Part shown: in pieces, positions 47,904 to 56,745 of the stretch
Position numbering within the stretch: position 1 is the stretch's first letter
Layout of the letters: every line of letters begins with the position of its first letter
From: Acephala macrosclerotiorum
Taxonomy: Eukaryota > Ascomycota > Leotiomycetes > Helotiales > Mollisiaceae
Reading direction: 5' to 3'
DNA: 56,745 nucleotides
NCBI GenBank assembly: GCA_014904845.1
Contig: MU119520.1
Span: 1 to 56,745 of the forward strand
Program-made: the position numbers and the translations under genes
The notes under the pieces: generated by a model
What the model was told of the DNA's origin: nothing
The model's input: the letters and a program-made list of their open reading frames with translations, nothing else
The model's database searches: none

Positions 47904-49845
47904 ATGCGCCTCTTACACACAACCAAACTGATAGTGGAGGAGTTCGTGGAAAGCCAGTCTAAGTCCTACAGTTATGCGATCCTTTCTCACACCTGGGGTG
48001 AGGAGGAAGTCACATTCCAAGACATGCAAGGGAAGATACCTACTCACAAGAAGGGCTTCTCTAAGCTGAAAAGCAGCTGCTTCCAAGCCAAGAAAGACGG
48101 ATATGAATACATCTGGATTGATACGTGTTGCATTGATAAATCTAGCTCAGCTGAGCTATCAGAAGCCATCAACTCCATGTACCGATGGTATAAGGAAGCG
48201 GCGATTTGCTATGCATACCTGTCTGACGTGCTTCCCCGAGAAGTCGAAGATCCTTGGAACTATCAATCGAGATTTCGACAAAGCAGATGGTTTACAAGAG
48301 GATGGACGCTGCAAGAACTCATTGCTCCACCCCAATTGATCTTCTTTTCTCAGTCTTGGACGAGCTTGGGTACAAAAGAAGAACTTGTCAAATTGATTTA
48401 TGATATTACAACTGTCGACAAGGATGTGCTGCTCTATGGGAGGAATATTCGATCAACCTTTAGTATTGCTCGAAGGATGTCTTGGGCTGCAAGACGTACG
48501 ACCACTCGAGTGGAAGATATATCATACTCTCTGCTGGGTATTTTTGATGTCAACATGCCGCTATTGTACGGCGAAGGTCACAGAGCATTCTATAGACTTC
48601 AGGAGGAGATACTTAAGCAAACCGACGATGAGTCTCTCTTTGCCCATTACCTTCCCTTGGACTACTCGATCTACGGAAAGGAAGAACACCTTGGATCGCT
48701 TTTGGCTTCATCACCAGATTGCTTTTCTGGGTCTGGTGACATATTTTTGTATACCAGAGACACCCGCCTGCATGAGCCGCTTGAGCATATTGTCGACATC
48801 CCTACGCTGCCCACAAATAAGGGACTTCAAGTGAATTCGCTTGGATGTCCATGCACCCGTACCTTCACCCCCCAAGGCCCGGAGGTTCATGGCTGGCTTA
48901 TGATACTTAACTGCTGGATGCGAGATGACATTCTTTCACGCCCTGCGGTCTTCTTGGTGCAATTAGACTCAGGGTTAGATCGCTTTAAGCGATCCAATGC
49001 TTTTGAACTCCTCCTAATTCGTGGCAGAAATAACATAATGATGTTTTCAAACCACTTAGACTTTAGAGGTCAATCAGAGAGGCTGTATATTGATCGGAGT
49101 GTTCACTGTATGTTAACTCTTCGTTCAAAGGTTTTCGAGGGCTTGACTCTACCTTGATGGATTTGGAGCATTCTGCTAACAAAGGCGGCAAGATTCGCCT
49201 CAACTCGAAAAGCTTCAGCGTCGTACCATATTCGTAGCCGCAGAGTCCAACGGCATCCAGTCACTGTTCCTTCGTCGACGTATTTGGGTCAAAGAAGTAC
49301 AAAACCCAGGTGTTCGAGATTTTGTGCTCATTCAAGGTTGGCCAAACTGGAATGAACAGCAGAGATGTCTTTCTGGAGACCTGTTCGACGACTTTCTAGG
49401 GGCGTTAGTATTTCAAGATGTTAAAAGCATGGAGACGTTTGTAGTCGTCGCAGATTTGAAAATCTTGGACCCCGAAACCAATACAGCCTCCGAATCGAAC
49501 AAAGGCTTGAGATATAAAACCTGGTGCACGATAATCGAATCAGGTGCCAGCTCTGTAGACCTAAATACATTTGCCCCTTACATCAATAAGTATATGAGGC
49601 ACCCAGATTCTCCATATCTTGAGAATAAGGAATTTTCTGCGACTGCGGCAATCCAGGGGGAAGTTATCGTACAGGTTACGCTCGGCCTGGAAGAGTTTTT
49701 GGAGAGAAGAGAGTTCACTCTTGCGGTTGATCTCCATTTGTCAAAAGGCAAGCAGATGTGGAGAGAACTTCGAAATATGAGAATTGAGTACGAAAATTTA
49801 GGATACATAACGGACTTAGGTGGGCGGAAGGTTCTGAATGAATAG
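47904..49845 (+). CDS. HET-domain protein, HET-E/MRLL subfamily
   Basis: There are two exons, 47904-49107 and 49193-49845. The 85-bp intron has donor GTATGT, branch TGCTAAC and acceptor AAG, and restores frame through a Tyr codon; without it the frame would seem to stop at 49157. The product has 618 residues. It begins MRLLHTTKLIVEEF, the standard start of this subfamily, with YAILSHTWGEEEVTF at 24-38, YIWIDTCCIDKSSSAELSEAINSMY at 69-93 (given as two blocks, WIDTCCID and SSAELSEAI) and RGWTLQELIAPP. The block SYSLLGIFDVNMPLLYGEG closes the conserved region. No NACHT or WD repeats follow. The subfamily differs from that of its divergent neighbour. An upstream ATG at 47820 is possible. The gene appears intact. 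Confidence 0.88.
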
Positions 49846-51148
49846 CAAGGATTCTGAAATATTTTGAGTTTTAGATACTGTACTTTATGATGGCACACAA
49901 AACCTCCACCGGATAGGTTGCAGTGTTTGATATTAGGGCAGTAGACTATCTGTTACTATCAAGAGTGCCGACTTCTGACGAGAGAACCAAGACTTCCGAG
50001 CAGCCCTCTAGAGGCTTTAACCTCACCATATATCCCTAAACGCCTGCTAGGCTCCGGCTTCGACAACGAGCGTCGCGCACCCTTCAATGCTTTCTATCTG
50101 TGTCCCTTTCTACTTATCATGCAAATTATGCAAGAAAAATTGACGTTCACGGGTGATTGCAGTCATAATCGCTTTGGGTCCCATATGCATATTCCTAGGA
50201 CCATTTTATTTCATTTACAAGTCGCCATCCGTCCTAATACTTTATTACCAGCGTCGATAGCAAGATACCCTCTAGCACGTCCCGACCTCTTTGAAAATAA
50301 ATTGTACATCTTTAGGGCTGAAGATTTCAATTGAGGTTTGAACTTATCTAAATTCTTTACAACCTTCAACCCAAGTGCCGATAAAAGAACACTATTTGAT
50401 TGTCTAGGAAGATACGAGAACATCAAAGAGTAAGTTTAATCTTTCATGATAACACACATTGCCACGCCTCATCAGCCGACGAAGCCTTCTCTAACAATCA
50501 GAAGGGGGTCGCAAGTACTTCGGGAAAGTCAAATACATTCACCTTCGCCAATGTTTAAGCATGAATGCGGCAGATCAAAGTCCCCAGATTGACGAGCACA
50601 TTCTCAATCAATATATGTGCTACGAAACTTTATCTAAATACAGAAGAAAATATATTCCCAACTTGAGAAGCAAATGCTTCAGGGGTAGCAAAGTTAACCG
50701 AGAACCCCCTCATTCGCTTCGGGGATAGGAGCCGAGAGACTTGAAGGTGTCAACGAGTCGAAATCTAGTAACGAAGCAAACGTGCCAAATAAATTTCTGG
50801 CAAGGCGGCAGTTCCTCCCTATTACGTCAATATCCGGGGGCATCGGGGGCGTGTGTCGGCCCCCTTTTCTTACTTCGGAAGCTTGAACCGAGAACCGGCC
50901 TTTACTCGAACACGTGGGGTTCAGGGGAAATTATGCCAATGCGTGAGGTGCGATTTTGAGGCGGAGCAAGAAAGTCAAGGTATACGGAGCGTATACCGCA
51001 TGCCCTTTGGACCATCCAATCGATGACGGTGGTTTGGAGATGGGCAAGAAAGAACATAAAGTCTCTTCCTTCCCAGGTTGTTGAAGAGCAGGCACTCAAC
51101 CTCGCTTCAATTCTCTCCAAGCGGTCCCAAAGTAACTTCCCTGGCAAG
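49846..51148. other. Spacer of about 1.3 kb
   Basis: No supportable gene. It contains GC-rich stretches (50695-50730, 50835-50870) and the presumed promoter of the GH30 pseudogene. Confidence 0.5.
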
Positions 51149-51835
51149 ATACACCATCGAATTCCTACCAACGGCTTCGTCCTGTCTCTCCTTCTTCTTC
51201 CCTCTCCCACTCTTGCCAATGTAACAACAACCATCAGCAATGCTGCCAGTATGGAACCTGGGAAGGATGGGGTGTATCCCTCGCTTGGTGGGCTGCAGCC
51301 TTTGGTGACCAAGACGATCTTGTAGACATCTTCTTTGCTATATAATGGACGATCTTCAATGGCGCGTCGGTTCCTGGTCTCGGATTCAATGTTGTACGCT
51401 ACAATGCTGGAGCTTGCGGCTGGAATACCGCCCTAGATGGATCTACCATGGTCGTTTCCGCAGATATGATCTCCAGTCGGCAGATGGATGGATTTTGGAA
51501 AAATTGGGACTCTACAGACCTGATTTGTAAGTCTTTCTTTATCCTCTCCCTAAAACGTACTTATGACAAGTCTTCGGAACTCGACTTTTCTAAATTGCGG
51601 CGATAATACTGACTTATCGATAGCAAGCTCATGGGACTGGACTGTCGACGCTAATCAATGTGCTATGATGACAAAAGCACAAAGCAGAGGTGCCAACTAC
51701 TTCGAGTTGTTTTCGAACTCTCCAATGTGGTGGATGACCACCAACCACAATCCATCTGGAAACAACGCCGGAGGTAACAACAATCTTCAAGCCTGGAACT
51801 ACAATACAAACGCTGTATACCTCGCCAGTACGTTT
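51149..51835 (+). pseudogene. GH30 endo-beta-1,6-galactanase-like gene, truncated at the AT tract
   Basis: A secreted glycanase remnant, probably of the GH30 subfamily acting on beta-1,6-galactan side chains of plant arabinogalactan. The N-terminal part has a hydrophobic signal core (FVLSLLLLPSPTLA) and then YGTWEGWGVSLAWWAAAFG, GLGFNVVRYNAGACGW, and after an intron (51527-51623) SSWDWTVDANQ, FELFSNSPMWWMTTNHNPSG and NLQAWNYNTNAVYLA. Breaks: a one-base deletion at 51250/51251 shifts frame just before YGTWEG; a TAA at 51343-51345 lies where families read Gln (CAA to TAA fits C-to-T); and sequence collapses into AT-rich DNA at about 51836, so at least half of the enzyme, including the catalytic part, is missing. 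No ATG is found near the signal peptide; ATA at 51149-51151 could be the mutated start. Confidence 0.82.
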
Positions 51836-51943
51836 TTTTTTTAAAAATTTTATACGTTTATTAAAATTATAATTTATAATTAATTAATAATTTATTTTAT
51901 TTATTTATTTATTTCATTTTTAATTTATTATTAATAATAATTA
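51836..51943. repeat. Start of the right AT-rich tract
   Basis: About 108 bp of nearly pure A/T lies between the GH30 remnant and the transposon. The change is abrupt, within a run of T bases at 51831-51841. Bases 51942-51943 (TA) are the left target-site copy of the transposon. Confidence 0.7.
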
Positions 51944-51986
51944 AGTCAAACCCCCTAGAAGTGGGCCCCCCCCTGTTCTGGGCCAC
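51944..51986 (+). repeat. Left terminal inverted repeat of the transposon
   Basis: 43 bp. It matches the reverse complement of 53738-53779 except for one extra base in a C run (8 versus 7). It ends with ggcccagaaca-equivalent ctgttctgggccac. Confidence 0.92.
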
Positions 51987-52033
51987 TTCGCTTAATTTCT
52001 ATTTACCTAGTTCGATCGCGAATAACTTTTTAA

Positions 52034-53632
52034 TCAACTAATAAATATATGAGATAAAGTAGAGACTATACTAGGAAAATCATCGAAATCTAATAATACA
52101 TTTTGACGGTCTCCAGTTTCTATCTGTGCCTTGTAGATCTTCTCGATATTAGCGAACTTGGAATTTGGACTAGTCCTTACTTTCCGCCGTTTTCTAGGCT
52201 CAAGTTGGACTACTCTAGCTTCTAATGCTTAAATCTTACGCTCTTACTTAGCAATAACAAAGTCCTTATTGTCTAAGCCTTTAACTATTTTCCTAAAAAG
52301 CACTCTAACAATTGCCGTATCGATTTCTTTAAGTCTCGTGATTTGCCTCGATTGTTCTCGAACATCTTCACTTTTTTGAAGAGTTTTCTATACTTCAAAT
52401 GATGAATCTTGGATCCATTCAAGTGTTGCATTCTTTTCTGACGATTGTAGAGGTTTTTCGATCGCTTTATTACTATTTTCAAGTAATAATCGGTTCATAA
52501 GGAGCTTCGAGATGTTCTGCGGCCATAACTCTGAGACTTTTCAACTCGCCTTGCAGTTTCTTTCTATTAAAGCATCTATCCGAGCTTGCTTATAACATTT
52601 CAAGAAGTTTTGCTTTCCTATAAGCGTCGAGTCGTTGATAAGAGATAGCGAACCTAGTCGCCTTCGATAAGCGGATTTAAAGGGAAAAAAAATTGATAAA
52701 TCTAAAGATTGAAGCACATGTGAAATATGCGATAGTAAAAATAACAAGTGAATATTGTTCGAAAAGCACTCCCACATGAATTCTGTTGTCTCATGGCTTT
52801 TATAGCCGTCTAATATAAGTAGACGAGGCTCTTTTAAGTCACGTAGTGCCGTTTGAAGTATGAAAACGGTTTGCAATCACTCTAAGGCAATATCGTCAGA
52901 TGTCCATCTATTGTCGATTGCAGTAAACTTCCAGCCTTTATACTCTCTCAATCCCATAGGAAACTATTGTTGTTGGACTGATTTTCTCTTGAATATGACG
53001 ATCGGAAGAATGGCCCGACCGCTCGAAGAAATGCACTCAATAAATGAAGTTCAAGCCTTAGATTCTGGTTGTTTCTTTTGAATAAAACGTTTCTCAATAC
53101 TTTCAACCACTAATCCATTCTCTTCTTGGCCTTCTATAATCTTCGCTTCATCCATATTCCATCGGTTTTCAGCTTTGATTGCTTTGATCGCCGATATCTC
53201 CAATTTTTGAAACCAAGCCTTAATAATATCAGATGTAGCACTATTAACACGCACAGAATCGATTCTGAATTGCTTTTTAGTCTTAAGAATAGGATTCCGG
53301 CGAAGAAATCCAGCTATTCAGCGTTTTCCGAGTAGTGTAGTATCGCGTCGAGAAATCAAAATACGGCCAGTAAAAGCTCGAATCTGTGCATGTGTAAAGT
53401 TGAGCCCTAGAGTTTCTTGAACTAGTACTCAGTCTGTAAAACGTTGCTCCTGGATCGGGGCAAGCCTCTGCAAATGCGCATAGGCCTCTTTCTTAGGAAG
53501 AATGCCGAGTACTCTGTATTGAAGAGTGCCTCTCGGTACACTTTAATCGAGAGAGGATTTTCGCAAGGACTTCCCATTTGCCACGTCTTTAAGTGCATAC
53601 TGGACGTCAGCTTCCGTATATGAGAACTTCAT
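52034..53632 (-). pseudogene. Pogo/Fot1-family transposase with ten in-frame stops
   Basis: The frame from ATG 53632 to the terminal TGA at 52036-52034 covers 532 codons, normal for the family, and never shifts. The N-terminus is a psq-type helix-turn-helix (MKFSYTEADVQYALKDV), followed by a CENPB-type segment (THAQIRAFTGRIL). The DDE domain has its first Asp in NRWNMDE (about 161), the second in LLILDGYKSH (275) and the third in LDLSIFFPFKSAYR (311). Stops are at codons 30, 68, 105, 194, 223, 252, 364, 415, 463 and 468. At 68, 105, 194, 252 and 364 the codon is TGA where family members carry Trp. Codons 223 and 415 are TAG, also at a Trp position or Gln, and 463 and 468 are TAA at Gln positions. 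All fit G-to-A or C-to-T transitions. No protein could be made. Confidence 0.88.
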
Positions 53633-53737
53633 GATCGGCTCTAATGATTTGCAAAATTTGAAAAAGTTTTATTAAAGAATAATAAAAATATTCGAAGTTA
53701 AAGTGAGTGATGGGGTAGTGGCGGTGTGCTAATCGAG

Positions 53738-53779
53738 GTGGCCCAGAACAGGGGGGGCCCACTTCTAGGGGGTTTGACT
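53738..53779 (-). repeat. Right terminal inverted repeat of the transposon
   Basis: 42 bp, the partner of 51944-51986, followed directly by the TA target copy at 53780-53781. Confidence 0.92.
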
Positions 53780-56745
53780 TATTTTATATTTATTTTTTAT
53801 TATAATTTATATAAAGTTTTTTAATTTTTATATTATTTAAAAATAATATTATAATTTTAAAATTATTATAAAAATTAAAACGAATTAAATTATAAAATTA
53901 ATTATTTTTATAATTAAATATTAATATTTTTTATAATTTAAATTTATATATTATATTAATATTTATATTTAATAATAAATGTTTTTTACGTTTATATTTA
54001 AAAATAAAATAAAATTTATTAAAATATAAAAATATTTATAAATTATTATTTTTATATTTAATTTTTTTATTTAATGTAATAATTTTATTTTTAATTGAAT
54101 TTTAATATTAAATAATAAAAAATATATTAAAAATTATTTTAAATTAATAAATTATAATAATATAAATATTTTAAACGTATTATTTTTTATTTTAATTTTT
54201 TTATTATAATTAAATTATTTTTTTATATTAAATTAATATATATTTATTAAAAATTATATTAATATAAATATATTATTTATTTATATTTTAATAATATTAA
54301 AAAAAAATTCGTTTATAATTAAAAAATAAAAATTATATATAAACGTAATTATTAATAATTTTTTTTATAATATTTATAATATATAATTTATTTTTATTTT
54401 AATAATTTTATATAATAATATAAAATAAAAAAATTTAATTATAAATTAAATTTATTAGAAATAATTTGTAAATTCATAAATTAATTAAAACGAAAATAAA
54501 AACTTTTTATATATTAAAAAAATATATATAATTTTATAATAAATATTTTTTTATATAATGAACTCGTTTTATATTTTTAAAAAAAAAATTCGTTTTAAAT
54601 AAAAAAAATAAAATAAAATAAAAAATAAATTTAAATTTATTATTAAAAATAATTAAATATTTTTAATTATTTTTTATAAATATTATTAATTTAATTTAAA
54701 TTATAATTTGTTTTTATTATTAAATAAATTTTAATAATTTAATTATTAAAATCTTTTATATTAAATAATAAAATAATTTAAAATTTCGTATAATAAATTA
54801 TATTAAAAAAAAATTTATTGTTAAAAAGTTTTTAAAATTTATTATAAAATTTTTTAAATTTCTCGTAAATAATATTATTAATATTAATAAATATTAAATT
54901 TACGAAAAATAAAATAAAAAATAAAAAAATTTTATATAAAAAAATATTAATAAATTTTAATTTAATCGAAAATTTAAGAATCGAATCGATTTATTATATT
55001 TTATTAAATAAATTTTTATTTAAAAATTTAATTTTTAAATTTTTTAAACATTTTTTAAACGATTTTTAAATTAAATACTATTTTTTAAAATTTTTAATTT
55101 TTAATTTTTTTTTTTAAATATTTATATAATTTATAATATAAATTTAATATATTTTTTAAAATAATTATCAATTTATAATTTGATTTCAATAATTAAATTA
55201 TATAGAATTCTTTGTTTTATAATAATTAAAACTTTTAAAATTTTTTTATATATTATTATAGTAAATATAATATTTTAATCGAATTAAATTAATTTTTTAA
55301 TAATAAACAAATATTAAAATATACGATTTCGACGAGTTTAAAAAAAAACAAATTTATATTTAATATATTTATTAAATTATTATTAGAATTATAAATATAT
55401 ATTTTTAAATTTTTTTTATTTTTATAATTTATTATTATACGATTTTTAATATATTTAATAATATTAATCTCGAAATAATATATATATATTTTTATTAATA
55501 ATAATAATTCTCAAATTACGAAATATTTTATATTAAATTTATTATATTATTATTATTCAATTTTATCGCATTTTAATAAAAGTTTTTATTTGAAATAAAT
55601 AATTATAATATTTAATCGATATTGTTTTTATATTGTTTTATATATAATATATTATTTTTTAATTATATATTTTATATATTTATATTGAAATTTAATTTAT
55701 ATAAAATATATTATTAATAATAAATAAAAAAAGTATTTATAATAAAATTATATAATATATTTTTAAACGTAATATTATTTTTTATAAAAATTTATTATTA
55801 TTATTATTATTAAATATTTTATATTTATTTTATATATTTTTAATTTTATTATATATATATATATATTTTTCAATTTAAAATAAAATTAATTAAATATTTA
55901 TTATTATTAATTAAATAATTTAATTATTAATTTTATAATAAATTATTTTTTATTTTTTCGTTTTATTATTAATTATTATTAGTATTATCAAAGATACTTA
56001 TTACTAATAATAAGTCAAAAACGAAATAAACAAATAAATTGAATAATTCGTTGATTGATTGTAAGTTTTAAATCTAGTAAACGCGCAAAAATTAAAAAAT
56101 ATAATCTCAATTCTAGCGCAAGCGGCGCTAGTCCCGATCTGGCCTAGTACCGCACGTGACTACTAAACTAATATTGTACTTACAATTATAAACTCGTTTT
56201 AATTTAATTATATAACGAGTTTTATATATTTTATATTTAATTTTTTTTCGATTTTTTTTTTAATATTACGATTATTATTTTTTAAATAATCGTATATTTT
56301 TTTTTTTAATTTTGTTTTTTTTAATTTTTTTTTAATATTTTAAAATATTCGATTTTTTTTTTAATTAATATAATATTTATAAAAGTTTTTATATTCGTAA
56401 ACGTATTTACGTAAAAATAATTGTTTTTTTGAATTATTATTATAATAATTAATATTATATATTATTTATTTAATATTATAAAATTATTTTTTTAATTTTT
56501 AAAAATTAATAATTATATTAATAAATTTATAATATCGTTTATTATTTTTTTATTTATAAAATTTATTTATTAAATTAAAATAATATTATATATTGAAAAC
56601 GTAATTCGATTTTTTTTAAACTTTAAATATATTGATTATTTAATATTGAAAATTTTAAAAATAATTTTTAAATAATAAAATTTTTATTATTTTTTATTAT
56701 AAATAAAAAATATCGTATTTAAATAATAATTTTTTTTTTTTTTTT
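53780..56745. repeat. Right AT-rich, RIP-like saturated tract
   Basis: Composition matches the left tract: nearly pure A/T with residual C mostly as CpG. No reading frame or recognisable repeat remains, apart from the GC-retaining island at 56058-56186. It continues beyond the window. Confidence 0.85.
56058..56186. mobile_element. Small GC-retaining island, possible MITE, inside the AT tract
   Basis: A 129-bp segment bounded by the inverted 9-mers attgtaagt (56058-56066) and acttacaat (56178-56186). Inside, 56115-56131 holds a palindrome (tagcgc...gcgcta), and many C bases outside CpG survive, unlike the surroundings. A short element escaping or postdating the mutation would look like this. 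No target duplication was confirmed, and it could instead be a conserved remnant of the pre-mutation sequence. Confidence 0.45.

Larger units (their letters stand above)
51944..53779 (-). mobile_element. Complete pogo/Fot1-type DNA transposon (Tc1/mariner superfamily)
   Basis: A 1,836-bp element with terminal inverted repeats and a TA duplication (51942-51943 and 53780-53781), the target preference of this superfamily. The outer sequence agtcaaaccccctagaagtg is repeated inverted at the other end. It carries one transposase frame on the minus strand, inactivated by in-frame stops. Base composition is ordinary and contrasts with the AT-rich DNA on both sides, so it arrived after the flanks had been mutated. 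Confidence 0.92.

Noticed and set aside
52285..52482. A 65-codon frame at the 3' side of the transposase
   Set aside because: It is one frame off; the true transposase frame reads KNATLEWIQDSSFEV through the same bases.

Overview
The window looks like a piece of a filamentous ascomycete (Pezizomycotina) nuclear genome, possibly a leotiomycete-type lineage. The evidence is short GT-AG introns with CTRAC-like branch points, fungus-specific families (HET-domain allorecognition proteins, WSC wall proteins, Rad5/HLTF-like helicases, CAF-1 large subunit) and a two-compartment structure. A gene-bearing island of normal base composition (about 10.0-51.8 kb) lies between two extremely AT-rich tracts (1 to about 9.92 kb, and about 51.84 kb to the end). 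In the tracts almost every surviving C is followed by G. That is what remains after saturating C-to-T mutation of non-CpG cytosines, a repeat-induced point mutation (RIP)-like process that spares CpG.

Layout. The left AT tract ends against a 5'-truncated, frameshifted Rad5/HLTF-like SNF2 helicase (10.04-12.58 kb). A 4.4 kb gene-free stretch follows, containing a 259-bp inverted-repeat element. Next come a conserved fungal protein of unknown function (17.0-18.2 kb) and the CAF-1 large subunit (18.8-20.9 kb) with three MCB-type sites upstream. After a repeat-bearing spacer come a GFA-type zinc protein, a broken HET gene, a broken WSC/GPI wall-protein gene, a SAM methyltransferase, an alpha/beta-hydrolase, a broken zinc alcohol dehydrogenase, a 613-aa single-pass membrane protein, a PAF-acetylhydrolase-like lipase, and two divergent, apparently intact HET genes (45.4-49.8 kb). 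The island ends in a GH30 glycanase pseudogene cut off by the right AT tract.

Inside the right AT tract sits a complete 1,836-bp pogo/Fot1-type DNA transposon with 42-43-bp terminal inverted repeats and a TA target duplication. Its transposase frame has no indel but ten in-frame stops, nearly all explicable as Trp or Gln codons changed by C-to-T/G-to-A transitions.

Taken together, the window records a genome defence and decay process at several ages: two saturated AT tracts, a lightly mutated younger transposon nested in one of them, and several island genes with nonsense changes. Housekeeping genes (CAF-1, PAF-AH-like, methyltransferase) remain intact between decayed accessory genes. I recognise no operon-like pathway or biosynthetic cluster. 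The nearest thing to a functional grouping is the allorecognition-type HET genes (three, one of them dead). Exon boundaries were read by eye from splice signals and protein continuity; no searches were run.
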